A DNA stretch of 64,000 nt, from assembly GCA_963965975.1 (NCBI GenBank), contig OZ014415.1:5833001-5897000 (forward strand), given 5' to 3'. Shown here one piece after another: positions 1-12,784 of the stretch. Below the pieces are notes generated by a model. The model had not been told where the DNA came from and did not search any database. It saw only the letters and a list, made by a program, of their open reading frames with translations. The position numbers and the translations under genes are program-made. Origin of the DNA: Xestospongia bergquistia (taxonomy: Eukaryota > Porifera > Demospongiae > Haplosclerida > Petrosiidae). Positions within the stretch are counted from its first letter, which is position 1; every line of letters begins with the position of its first letter.

Positions 1-1189
1 AAGGAAGAGGTGAATTGTAATAGAATTTATGCAGCCTCTCTGAGTAATTTGGAATTGAATTCTTTACCTCGGGAAAGGAATTGGAATTTGATCTACATTA
101 CTGTGAATTGAATAATTCTGTTTTATAACTTTAATTCCAATTCCTTGATAACATAACAACAACTTAGACATGTTCTTGCAGGCCTGAGATTGTCCTTTAT
201 TTTGTTACATAAAAAAACATCAAAGATATCTAGCAGTTACTGACAGTATAAATACAACTGACTACATATATATGTAATTATACTGCCATTATATATGAGG
301 GGTGTGGCTGATTCATATCATTTTAGAAAATTTGCCTCAGACTCACTCTAATCATGTTCTTTACCAAATAATACTTACTTATCCTCAAAATTCTATTCCA
401 TTTTATTTCTTACTAACATTTACTAACATTTACCAAAAACAATTGTTGCTTTTGATAATATTTCCATTACATATACTGTACATAATGTCCCACCCTGTTC
501 ACTTGCTTCCATTAATACAACTTACACTACAAAATCAATAACAGTGTAAAACCTATCTGAGTATTGTCTCAGTTAACATTGTACTATCCTCTGTATTCAA
601 GTAGTAAACTAGTAATGCATAATAACTGATTCTAATTTTACTATTTTGAATTTATCGAAGATAATAAAAGATTCCCCAATCTGTAAGAGTGTTGTAATAG
701 GTACTATTTCCAACATAGTTAGCTTACTGGCTTCTTATATTATATTTTAAAAATACTATATTAAGTGTAAAAACTCATGTTGATGAAGCCATATTTTTCA
801 CACAATCCATACATGTTGTAAAGGAAGTAGTTACATGTGTACACGTATGTAAAGAACCCTGTAAATAATGTATAATTGTCAATTGTATATGTACATCTAT
901 TAATACTTGTACACGTAGCTGTAATTCTATATGTGTGTATATGTGGCTGGAAGTACATATAGTAAAGATGATGTTGAAGCTTTGCTAAAGCTTGGGAAAG
1001 TTGTAGAATACCCTTTTAAAGTAGAGAGTAAAAATTACCTTGCATTGTGTGATCACATCAATCTTCGCCCAATTCTCATTACTAGAATAATATTGATGCA
1101 CAGCGCTGTAAAGATGTTACAATAATTTCATTTTAAATTTAAGATTGTTGTCAGTCAAATTTTCACTAAATCTTTTTTTTTTCTTTCAG
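1..1189. other. Intron of the SLC35D-like gene, no exon recognised
   Basis: This stretch lies upstream of the first recognisable SLC35D exon, whose 3' splice site (pyrimidine tract then cag) ends at 1189. No segment in it encodes the transmembrane part expected just before that exon, so it is probably intron and the 5' exons lie left of the window. It is AT-rich with short open frames only. A 64-codon frame at 931-1125 has a protein-like composition but no recognised family and no acceptor in phase. Confidence 0.5.
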
Positions 1190-4100
1190 GGATGATTTAG
1201 CATTTGATCTTCTTGCTTATACTTATGTTTTTATTAATAATGTTGCCTCAGCTGCTAACAGTAAGTTCATTTCTACATTTCCTATATAATAATTAGAATT
1301 TTACATGTACATAATAGTCTTGTGCTCAGACACCCACTTACTTAATGCGAGAAAGTGTACCTTGTGACTTTAGTTCATTTCCTTGGTATTTGAACTACTT
1401 TTTAAACTAACCAATCAGACTGCTCAAAATCTATGACATCATCAGCCACACTGATTATTATCAATATCAAGATAGTAGTTATTATCTGAAGCAAATCATT
1501 GTCACAATGCCAATAAATATGACTAAAGTCACAGACACCCTTTCTCACATTAAGTTAGCGGGTGTTGAGACATAAAACCACATATATGTATAATATACAT
1601 GTTAATCATGTACATTTATCATGTGTCATGTTTGTATTTCTTCTCTACAATCACAATCTCTTATATTGCTTGAAAAATCCCATGGTATTGTTAATAATTG
1701 TTGTTTGTTGAGCTGTTTTGTAATAATCTTTAAATAATGTAGCCTAACTCTTTTGATGATATCATAATATTTCATATTGACAGATAGTTTATAAGGTTAT
1801 AGCCACTTCTTTCATAATTTCTATTGTTGTATAGTTGTTTATTATCACAGTATTGTGTAGCTACCATATAAAGTGGGTGATATACTATATGATCATATTA
1901 GAAACTGTCCCCAAGCTTTTCTATGTCTGTTTCAAGGGAACTATTTGTAATGTTTGTATTATGGTATGGGTTATGTATACATTTCAAATTGTTTGTAAAT
2001 TTCTTTCTAGTGAAGAAATCCTGTAATAATAAAGCTGTTATTGTAATTGAGGTTATCTAATATATTACAGTATACTTTAAAGCATTAATTATCAAATAAA
2101 TAACTAGTTATATACTGGTATTAACAACTGGTCATGCTAGCTTGAAAACTAAGTTCATCCCTATCTATTGATCTGTCTATAGTATAAATTACGTGTATTA
2201 CATGTAAGATCTTTTTGATATGTATTGTGTACCTATATACATGTTCATGTACATATACATGTGCAACGTTTACATGTATCATACCAATGAGACCCAGTAT
2301 TAAAGTGGGAATCCTGCCCACTTCAGTAGCTTGATAGACATACCATTTCATTTTCTAAGTCAACGGCTGACCTAAGATCTTACCATGATCTCAATGTGTC
2401 AATCACTAGGAAGACAGACAGTTCTCAGATACCGTAGTGATCTTGTGGGTTTGTCATAGTAACCAGACTTATACATGTACACTACATGTATATGTTTACA
2501 TGTAGTAGATTGGCATGTACATGTACATATCCATGTAATAAGATATGACCACAGACATATACTATATTAGATAGCATTGTTAGTAGTTTTATTACATGAA
2601 ATAAAAGATACATTTTGTAATGGTTATTTTTGCTTACATGTAGATCTCTACATCAAGAAGAAGACAAGTGGAGATGTAAGAATTCTTTAATAGAATTAAA
2701 CTAATTGATTTATCATAGTTTGTATAATCAGTATAGCCATAATACAATAATACTATTACAAAATTATTGTATATATATGTGTGTGTGTAATTTGTATCAC
2801 ATCTCTCTCTCTCTCCCTCTCTCTCTCTCTCTCGCACACACCCACACTCACACATAGATGGGCAGTTATGAGATTTTATTTTACAATGCTCTGTTAGTAC
2901 TAATACCTGCCATTTTAATTGCTGCCTTCACTGGAGAGCTACAGAAAGGTTACAACTATGAAGGCTGGACAAATCCTGTCTTCCTGATCAACTTTCTTCT
3001 TTCCTGCGTTATGGGGTGAGTATAGAAACCCCACTGCTAGTGTTACTGGCTTATCAGTGGTCAATTACTCTGACCAACTTCATTAATGAAGCCCAAAGAT
3101 GTATGTAGTTTTGCATATTCTGTCTAAATTGTTAAGTAACAAATCTGTATTGTTATGATAGGACGTGTATAATAGAAAAATAGATAGGGTTGTGTTTAAT
3201 TTAATTAGTGTTATCTTTAGTTGAAAGACGACTTTTTGGGTTTATCTTCATTAGTTTTAGACTAGAAGTTGGCACAAGACAGGAAGGTTTAATATAACAC
3301 ATTGAATTACCTCTTATACTATTCAATCAATTATGATCTTAATAATAATGAAGATATTTCACCATTTTAGCTTAATAGAGGTAAGGTTAGTGATAGTATT
3401 CTATATTACGATGAATAACAAGCTTATTCAGCATTATATGTTTGTGTGTAAGATCTCAACTTCATAGAACAAGGTAGGGGACTGGTCTCGGTTAATGTCA
3501 GTATGTTTATTTTCCCAGCCACTCAATAACAAACTTCTCAATTTCACAACTTGCGGTCGTTCTTTTTGGAAGGATATCCTTTTTATAAAGTTTTGATAAG
3601 TTTGTTGCTAGTCAACTCTCACCTTATCACGATGCTTGTGTATTCAATGACTAGTGAAGTTATTATATATGTGGGTGGGTCTATTAAGATTGCTTTTCTT
3701 TTCCTTCTCTCGGTAAGGAATTTACTGATTCTAGTTCAGCCACTTTCTCATGACTTACTTACTGTTTCCCATTTTATGTCTTATCTTATATTTAGGGGAT
3801 TTTTGTTTGTTAATACTGTGCATCCTTTGCAATAGTCTGTGGTATTTAGCGAATGTGGAAATAGTCTTTGCAATTTTGTCAATTGCAGAATGCACAGTAT
3901 GTGAACAGAGATCACTGTTACCTTTCAACACATTACATGTCATAGGAACAATATTGTCTAAGCAGTTTTTTTTTGTATAATAGTTATACATTCCTGTTTG
4001 TAAAACAATCATAGATTTGATTACTTTTGTTAGCAAGCAGTGCATGTTACTGCAAAACTGTGAGCATACCATATCATAGGCTATTCCCATTAAGCACACT

Positions 4101-7100
4101 GGAAAGGTTATGGTAATACTTATAATGCAGTGATCTCTGTTGCCATTTTTTGTCTCTTACATGCCTCTAAGCAGGCAGTCAAAGATTTATATGCTAAATA
4201 TTGTCTCCTCATTGAGAAAGACACGAACTGCTTAAAGATGTCTTTTTTAAAATTTGTACAAGAAACAGTCTTAATTGAGACATACTGTTTAATATCTAAA
4301 TAGTAGAGCTATCATTATATGCTTCTTCAATGGGTGAGTGGGCGAGCAATGATACTTTCATTGTTTGGCTTATGTCAACTCTTTAGAGACAAAGTAAGTA
4401 CTGTCTAACATGAGAAAGGCCAGGATGCTCTCACCAGGAAGTCTCTATCACACATCCACACTTTCAATTGCTACATCATGAGCTTTATATGATAATCAAT
4501 AGTGTCTTATAAAGTTGATATATAATATTGGGGTCTAGACTGAGATACTTAATTATTATTGTTAACTTAGTTGTGGTATAAAGATTAATAGAAGTCATAT
4601 TACTGTTAATATAAAGCTTATACAACATATATATATCCACTCTCAGCTTCATTTAATATTGGGATGTCAGACTAGATTAGTTACTATGGTAAGATAGCCT
4701 ATTTTTTTCTTTGAAGTTTCCATGACTAACTTCTTCCCATGCATTCTCAATGCAATGATTATTCAATTTGATTTGACTCCATATCTCCTTTCATGTTTAT
4801 TTGTCACAATTGTAAACAGATATATAATTATATTACAAAGTGTCTCTTTGATATCCAGTCATGTTAATCAAATGGTATGCATTTTCAGAAACACTCCTCC
4901 ATGCGATGCCATCTTGTTGTTGTAGACCCTGGATAGCAACATTACAATCATGGTAGTCAGATGTATTTGTTATGTGTGTACATTGAAGTTGACTTGTTGA
5001 CACTTTCATAGCCTCTTGTTGTAAGAGGGTTTGGTATGGTACTAAGAGATATAGTTAATAATGACTTTTTAGTTGTTATTTTGTAATAGGTTCTATGTTA
5101 AGGTCATGGTATATTTTTTCTAGTGGGTGTGGCTAACTGATTTTTATTGCTTTCTTTCAGGTTTGTTCTTATGTATTCTCAAATTCTCTGTACTCAGATG
5201 ACATCTGCATTAACAATGGTTGTAGTAGGATGTATTAAGGTAACATTTATAATGCATGCATGCACATGTACCTACTGAATGATCAACCAATATATCGGAA
5301 CGCAATAGATAATAAATTGCCTCTTGTTCATTTTTATTGTCTGATATTCAAAGCATGCCGAGCAGTCCTATAATTGTTTTGGACCATTTAGTGTGTGTAC
5401 ATTACATATATATTTATATTTCAGAAGGCTTAGTCACACATATCAATGGTGTTCCTAACTTCATTAGAGAACCCGAGTTAATTTGTAGTATAATTTATTA
5501 CTATATTAACCACTTGCTTCCCTAAATTCTATTGTCTCTTTTACTAGCTGTCCAATTTCCAAAACTCAAACATTTTTTGAAATTGAAATCTTCACAACAA
5601 ATATAGAATGTTTTTTTTCTAATAGAGTCTTGATCACTTGAACAATAAACCCACACCATAGACAGAATTTATTTTTCTATTTCTAGACTAATAGATGTCT
5701 TGTAATTTCTTGATGATGATTAGAAACCTTCCATTGAGTTTTAGGTTAGCAAGATTAATTTCTATACAATTTGTGGTTTGCTATAGAATCCTTTTATGAG
5801 TTTTATCAACCCAAACTTTCATTATCATTTGTAGATGGTCATGTATCATGTGTGGGTTTCACTAATTTCGCTGCAAATGGTCAAAAACTTTGAAGGGATA
5901 GCTTTCTTTCTTGGCATTTGTAGCTTGTGTATGATACACCCTTTATTTCCTTTAATGGAAGTGTCTGTATTAATCAAATTAATTAAGAAGCACTATACAA
6001 TTGTGGTAATTAATTTTGTTGATAACTGATTACTGTTAAAATTAGATTCAGCTCAACCCTCACTGTACAGTTCTTGTTTGTTGTTTCTCTTTATTAACTT
6101 ATAACTAGTCCTTAATTTTTATGAATTACTTTGATCATTTGTGCTTCCTCAATATAATTATATATAGCATTTAACTAACATATATATTTCAAAGCTGTGT
6201 TTTAAAATATGAATCTGAGAATCAAAATTCTTCGATTAATTAAAATGTTTCTTTGTTAGTTAGTCAATGTTGTGTAATTCCAATCAATGATAATCTGGTT
6301 GCTATGACATCATGTTCCATAGTGTGCTATTAATTACAGTTATATCTAATGATAGCTTTGGGAAGCATCTTTTGGACAAATTATTTCCTAGTAAAAATGA
6401 TCACATCAATTGTTATGCTGCTTTTATTGATTTGAAATGTTTGTTATTCCTCGAAATTACAAGAAACAGCTGCTAGATCTGCGTTGCACTCACATTTTAA
6501 TTCTCATTTGTTAGTTACTATGCCATTTATTTCAAAAATGTTTCCTTCTATATCAACAATATTAACCAGTGTATTGTACATACATCATCCACAAATCATT
6601 CCTTATTTGGTATGGTATTTTGTGATATTGGATTGTTGTATGGTAGGGCTATCGTATTCTTAATTAATGAAATTTAGTGGAAATATCTAAGAAATGAGCC
6701 ATTTTTGTCTCTGATTTTGTTGAGGCAATATCTGAATTAACTTATTTAGTCATGTATAGTAATGTAATTATCAATTTTTAGAACAATACAATTAAATTTG
6801 AGACGCCTTCCTAATTATCAGTTTTGCCTTCTTTGTCCTAGTAAGATTGATAAGGTCATATAATCTATCTTTACTGCAAGCTATAATGTGATTTGAAAAT
6901 ATACGAACAGATTTGTAAGCATGTGTCACACACACACCCTTACAAAGTGTGGATCCATATACTAACAAATATGAACCATTAATTTATTTTAATTTACTGG
7001 AGTACTTACTATCTATCATTAATTAATGATATGACTGACCCCTTGTTGTAGGATCTAGATGTATAGTAACCTCATGTACTACACTCTAGAGTTTAAACTT

Positions 7101-10100
7101 CAGATTTTAGTAAGGAATGATTATGTCATTTAACTACTCTAGTCCAAAGTCTAATAGTATTTCCACTACACTTCTCCATATGTGTATTGTATTGTATTCT
7201 TTAGCTTTGAGTATTGTAACTATTTTCACATAACATTGTTGATGAGGCAACCGATTGTTTTGAAGTACTGAATTACAAAACAACACCACAATAGTTAGTT
7301 TAGTCCAGTGTTTACATTACACAATGCTAGACCATAGCCTTCTATCTAAACATCTCATAATATTGCTATGTTAGTTCTAATAATATCATTACACATAATT
7401 AAGTTAATGTAGGTGTATTACATTACTTAAATAATTTTGCACTTAATTAATAGATGTCTAAAGAAATTAGTTGACATTATAACACACAATAGTTGCTTGT
7501 TATGTTGTATGTGATGCTATTATTACATTTTTTAGATAGGTTTCTAAGAAATAAGTTTAACACTACAACATGTATATGTCATCTTTCATACACTACATAC
7601 CATAGCCATCTATTTCTGTTTTTTTTTGGTAAAACAATTTTAGAATTTTTATGTACACATTGAGTAATATCAGAAAATTCAGCTGCTATACTAATAGTGC
7701 TAATATTATGGTTCGATATGAACATGTAGGAAGATTTAGAGATTTAGGGTGTAGGGTTTAGCATTATGTATAATGGTCACAATGTTTGTGAATAAAATTG
7801 ATTTTTTGACTTGTAAAGGAGACTCTTTGAGGTTTTGACATTTGAGCTGTTTCTCACAGAAACTTAAAACTTGTTCTCAAATTTTCATACAGTTAGTCAA
7901 TTTTTTATAATTCCAATCAGCTTTTCATAAATGATTACTTAAATTATTATTACATTTATTTCTTTTGTTGATATAACTTTCAAATGAATTGAAATTGATG
8001 TAGTTTGTTTACATTATTGATAACTAGTTGTCTTTATAAGCACATCAAAAAAGAACAAAACAAGGAAATTGATTGGAATATACCTACTTAATTAAAGCTA
8101 GACAAATTAATAGTTTCATAATTATGACTAATTAATTGAGTAATATTGTTCTTATTAAATGGCTACAGTTACTCACATATTTTTCTCTTATCTAGATATA
8201 ATATGTTCCAATTAACACTAGATATTAATCTTGATATAGGAGTGTTACTATTTACAAGATTAGCTTTCCTTTAAGAGTCAAGCCAGTATTTAATAGCATG
8301 AGTAACTTTTCTGATATCATAGCAGGTAGTTGTTATTATATATATAGGTGTAGCTGTTTAGAATTACACTCCAATTATAAAGTAATGCTCAGAAATCATA
8401 AAGCACTTACAGGACAATTTATTATTCACGAAGTGATTGCATTCTATTGATCACAGGTGTGTTTGGTATTCTTTGTATTGAAGTACATCAATATATTAGC
8501 TGACACCACACACCTTATGTTGACAATGTCAAACTGTATTTGATTAGTTTATCCTTAATTTACAAAACTATCATAGAATCAGTTTCTATACAAACAGTCT
8601 TAGAATAACACTATAAAATATTGTCACATCACATGATGTGGTTATGTTATTAAACTTGACCAGCTTCACACAAGACTTTAAAATTTTCATGCATATTTTA
8701 AAATTTTCTTACTTATATATTTTCTGTCCTCATACTGTATAACCAATTTTATTTTGTGTAACCTCCAATGCACATAAATTAAATCCTACATAAACTTATC
8801 TTTGTATTAATTAAACATAGCATACAGGAAGTAAACACAATAATTAATTTTCACATTTTATCAACAAATTTTACATCCACAATACAGCATTTCAAAAGCC
8901 TATGTATAGTATCTTATGCAAACTATTTAAATATTTTGTCAGTGTAAATTCTGAACTCTCTAGCTAGTGTGCAGTAATTTTTCCTGGAATAATTTAATGT
9001 TAATAATGTTATCATAAGAAATATTACATAAAATACATTGAGTGTTATTGTAATAGTATACTAGTAGGACAAATTGTTAACATTCCATATTAAATGACTC
9101 TACTACAAACGTATGTGCCAGAAATAGTTTGTGAAGGAACTATAATATCCTCATCCTTGAAGCCATAGTTACTTTATATTGATTTCCTCAATTACAATAT
9201 GGATAACATGTTAATACATTAATTTAGTTTCCAAAAAGATTAAGTTGTAAAGTCTTGTATTAATTCCCATAAAAGTGACATACATTATTACTAATGAAAT
9301 AGGTACATTTAATTTAATACATTCATCATTAAATGCCACATTATTTAAATTGTCTTCATTCTTACGTCATACTTCTCTCTTTCCAATTAGAATATTGTTG
9401 TCACTTATGTTGGGATGTTTGTAGGAGGTGATTACGTCTATTCTCTGACAAACTTTTTAGGCATCAACATCAGGTAAAATAAACAAGACAAAAAAATCAT
9501 CCTATAATTGTTTTGAAAGATATTCATTTCATAGTGACACATTGACTAGAGCTACAAAGGTTTTATAATTAATAGCTATATCAATTAACAACTATAGAAT
9601 GTTATAGAAGAACAAGCTAGCAAGAAGCTTCAAGCATTGTCAGTCACACCCATTATCATACCACTCGCAGTTAGGGTTAATGAAGTTTATTGATTATTCA
9701 TTATGCATCACCAGGATGCAGTTTAATTTCATTCATCACTGTCAACAATTTATTAAAACAATGAAAATAAACATAACCTGTTAATATAATATATAACACA
9801 TAGTCCAAACAATTAAGTTCCATTTTGCTTATACATTTGCACATGCCAAGCAAAAAAATCAAAACCAACTAATAAAATAGTGCAAACACTACATGATATT
9901 GTATGCAAGACATACCTTATGAGTACTAGCATAATTGTTATATATCAACCTATGCTATTAATTTAATGAGATTATTGGCAAAGACTTAAATATGTGCCTA
10001 GTCACTTCCATAAAAACTTGGTTTGAGGTGGGGGAGGGAGGGGGGCAAAATAATAGGCTGTAATATTGGAGGAGCCAGTGGACCCCTTGCAGTACTTGCT

Positions 10101-10492
10101 GTTCCTATTCAACTGATAAATGTAGTAGTATGTGCCTCATTGCAATGATATCATAAGTCTATTTTTATAATAACTACAATCTATTTTTTGTCGGTAGTAG
10201 TAATAAAACTGAACTACATGCCAAGTGAGCAAGTCAATGGGCTCCCAACATAGTGATTCCCATAGTTTATTTAAGTACAACTTTCACTTATACTTAAAGC
10301 TTCTAGTTTATATCTAAAACTATTATACCATTATTTCTTTCTGTTACACAGTGTTGTTGCTAGTCTGGTGTACTCGGGTCTAAAATATTATGAAAGCACT
10401 AAGAACCGTCATAAACCTATAGTTGTTAATGAGGAAAAAGAAAAAGAAAAGGAAAAGGAAAGTGACGATAGTCTACTACAACCTAAGTCTTA
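1190..10492 (+). CDS. SLC35D: Nucleotide-sugar transporter, SLC35D family (3' exons, 5' end outside window)
   Basis: Exons 1190-1260, 2644-2675, 2858-3015, 5161-5239, 9391-9473 and 10352-10492 join with consistent phases into about 187 C-terminal residues ending at TAA 10490-10492. Visible family signatures, in order, are DLAFDLLAYTYVFINNV, AANNLYIKKK, a YNALLVLIPAI membrane segment, LLSCVMGFVLMYSQILCTQ, ALTMVVVGCIKNIVVTYVGM, GGDYVYSLTNFLGINIS and VASLVYSGLKYYES, which follow human SLC35D1/D2 closely. Members of this family exchange UDP-glucuronate, UDP-N-acetylhexosamines or related sugars for nucleotide monophosphate across ER or Golgi membranes. The tail is cytosolic-looking, alternating Lys and Glu. 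Which paralogue (D1, D2 or D3) it matches best cannot be decided here. The 4.15 kb fourth intron is unusually long for this window. Confidence 0.9.
1324..1573. mobile_element. MITE-like element with imperfect terminal inverted repeats (family copy 1)
   Basis: The left end (cagacacccacttacttaat, then gcgagaaag) is an imperfect reverse complement of the right end at about 1532-1573 (ctttctcacattaagttagc, then gggtgttgag). The inverted repeats are roughly 30 bases and enclose about 190 bases with no coding frame. It sits in an SLC35D intron. The core (accaatcagactgctcaaaa, then tctatgacatcatca) is found reversed at about 42647-42690, in a second element whose end also carries ctttctcacattaag. 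This suggests a non-autonomous DNA transposon family. Confidence 0.6.
2761..2856 (+). repeat. GT and CT microsatellites forming the pyrimidine tract of a 3' splice site
   Basis: A short (tg)n run near 2779-2788 is followed by (ct)n at about 2802-2833 and a CA-rich stretch leading to the tag acceptor at 2855-2857. The CT run acts as the pyrimidine tract of the SLC35D exon that starts at 2858. The same arrangement recurs at 43484-43510 (PRPF31) and 53560-53588 (small Cys-rich gene). Confidence 0.7.
5240..9390 (+). other. Large SLC35D intron without recognised genes
   Basis: This 4151-base interval runs from the gtaaca donor after ...VVGCIK to the tag acceptor before NIVVTYVGM. It is strongly AT-rich, with scattered homopolymer and TA-rich stretches. 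No open frame over about 65 codons and no recognisable protein, tRNA or tandem repeat was seen on either strand. Confidence 0.6.
10026..10044 (+). other. G-rich tract, possible quadruplex
   Basis: In very AT-rich surroundings, ggtgggggagggaggggggc contains G runs of five, three and six separated by one or two bases, which could supply four G-triplets. It lies in the last SLC35D intron, about 310 bases before the final exon. No further function is visible. Confidence 0.4.
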
Positions 10493-10790
10493 ATAATACA
10501 TTGGATTATAAAATCCAGCTTTTCAGTACAATTATAAAATTGAATCTTTAAGATTTAATTCATAAATATTTAGTATGGCATTTAATATTAAACTATCATT
10601 GTTGCTGCAAGTATAAATAATTTTATTATACAACTACACAATTGCGTTATAATGGCTTCACTAATGTAAACAATGAAAGGTATAAAAATACGATGACTGG
10701 CAGAGACTTGCTAGCTAAACAACGACTCCTTAAACAACTGTTAGCAGTGCAAAGTTCTTTGCTAAGAAAACGACAAGCAACATACAAATC
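10493..10790 (+). promoter_or_regulatory. Intergenic spacer holding SLC35D 3' UTR and NFI 5' region
   Basis: Only 298 bases separate the SLC35D stop from the NFI start codon on the same strand, so this spacer must hold the SLC35D 3' end and the NFI promoter and 5' UTR. AATAAT and AATTTT-like AT-rich runs occupy the first half. The second half (about 10670-10790) becomes more mixed in composition. No canonical TATA box was assigned. Confidence 0.4.
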
Positions 10791-12784
10791 ATGTCTGAGA
10801 TAACAAGTTGGTCTCTACTTCAGCAACAATCTGCATCGAAGTCCAATGGAGTTTTGGATGACTCCTCGGAATACAAGACGGTACGTTTTGCAGTGCAGTA
10901 TGATCCCACTGCTAAATAACGTGGTACTATAGTATATTGTTGTTGATTTCTTTTTCTTTTAAACTAGGATCAACAACGTCAGTTCATCGAGGCTCTCCTA
11001 CCTCATGTGAAGTCTTTCGCGTTTACGTGGCTCAACTTGCAAGCTCGCAAGAGAAAGTTTTACAAAGACAACGATAGAAGAATGACTCCCGAAGAAGAGC
11101 GCCAATGCAAGGAAGAACTCGACGCTGAGCCTCCAGAGTCTAAGAGAAAATGGGCATCCCAGCTACTTGCCAAGCTGCGCAAAGACATTCGTCCAGAACA
11201 CAGAGACTATTTCGTCAAAGCCATTACAGGAGAAGCACCAGTCTGCTGTGTTTTATCTACTCCAGACCAGAAAGGGAAAATGCGTCGCATCGACTGCCTA
11301 AGACAAGCTGATAAAGTCTGGCGACTTGATCTTGTTATGGCAATCCTCTTCCATGCTTTCCCACTCGAATCTACTGACGGCGAGCGACTAAGCAAAGTAC
11401 CCGAATGCTGCAACAACCTCTGCGTTCAGCCCCACCACATTAAAGTGACTGTCAAAGAACTGGACTTGTACTTGTCCAACTTCGTCTGTCCTTCTGGTAA
11501 GTACATACACCACACACGTTCACGTGTTATTAATGCATTATTCATCTTTTGTTTTAATATTATTTACTGTTTTCTATTTCTTTGTGTAGGTATCAGACCA
11601 GAAGAAATCAAGAAAGAGCGAGATCATTCTCTGAGAACTTTGCAAATTAAGGGAGCCTATTCAGCTCAAGAATTATTTGATCAACACAGAGGTAAGTTAT
11701 TAGGAGATGTCTTTATTATTAAGTAATATATTGTGTATGTGACTAAGACTTGTCATTACATCTTGTATCTTTCCTTACCACAGTTCCTATAACAAGTACT
11801 GCAAGCTTTGCTTCAATGTATTGCTACCCCTTTTCACGCAAAAGACCCCTTAACACATATTCAGACCATTACACTACTACAGGAGATTGGTATAATTCAA
11901 CCATGCCATACACAAAGACAATTAAAATGGAACCTCTATCAAGTTACTGTTATGCCAACGAGACTCCCATTACTGCAATGCACTCACAAGCACCAGTTTA
12001 TCCCACAGCTACCATGGATCCATACACTACTGCTCACCACTACGCTAACTATGCCCCTATACCTAACTCACAGTACTGCTCAGTAGAATCATATCAGCAC
12101 ACATTACCACAGACAAGCAGTCCCCACGCTTACAGCATGATGCAACCAGGTACATACATTCATTCTGGCTCTGTCGGCAGTGCTAGTCCCGTTCCAAGTC
12201 CTACAGACGGATCTTGTATAACAAATCCTTTAACACCTCCACACGAGGATGTTCTGAGATCTTCAGCTAGTCCTCCCTCAGTACATGAAACTGGTTATCA
12301 AACTATTCATCCTTTACACACTATTTCAGGCACTATACATTTACCAGGTGAGATTGATGAACATTTCTTTATTATTTTTATACATACTAATAATACATTT
12401 TAACAAGTACTTGTTTGATGACTTGATTTTAAACTTTCTCCTTTTCCCCATATAGAATCTCCTGTATCCGATTCAAGCCTATCAAGATCACCCGAAAAAG
12501 ACACCGTTACATTAATAGGTAAGGCATACATAAAACATATCAAATGCTTTAATTGCCATCACTAATTGAGTTAGTACCTCCACTCTTATGATGTTGTATA
12601 ATAGCCCATAGAAATGTTGTTTGCCTGATATGTGAAGACATATATCTGTCTAATTGATAGCTTAAACTGCAGCCTTACTAGTAGTCACTGTTGATAACTG
12701 GGATATGACATAAATTGCACCTTCATCACTTTTCTCTCTTTCCTAATAGATACTTGGGACATGACTTCTACATCTGTTTACTAA
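10791..12784 (+). CDS. NFI: Nuclear factor I (CTF/NFI) transcription factor, complete
   Basis: Six exons, 10791-10880, 10968-11496, 11590-11691, 11784-12347, 12456-12518 and 12750-12784, give about 460 residues. The start is the first ATG, in frame through the first splice. Residues ~31-207 are the NFI DNA-binding domain: [91 protein letters not shown] and [19 protein letters not shown] are near-identical to vertebrate NFI. The conserved cysteines (about 123/124, 140, 177/178, 182) and the HH pair are present. NFI proteins bind TTGGC(N5)GCCAA as dimers and regulate transcription. The C-terminal half is Ser/Thr/Pro/Tyr-rich, as in NFI activation regions, but shorter and not alignable. The protein ends [10 protein letters not shown]. 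Intron 2 (11497-11589) is 93 bases and stop-free. Confidence 0.96.

Noticed and set aside
302-541. 79-codon open frame, considered as a transmembrane exon of SLC35D.
   Set aside because: It is hydrophobic only through AT-rich composition; no family motif and no suitable splice sites.
931-1125. 64-codon open frame with reasonable protein-like composition, considered as an upstream SLC35D exon.
   Set aside because: It does not match the SLC35D sequence expected before DLAFD, and no splice sites in phase link it to exon 1190-1260.
3551-4099. Overlapping hydrophobic frames on both strands in the SLC35D intron, considered as a membrane protein.
   Set aside because: Composition reflects AT-rich DNA; no family similarity, and they lie in an intron between well-supported exons.
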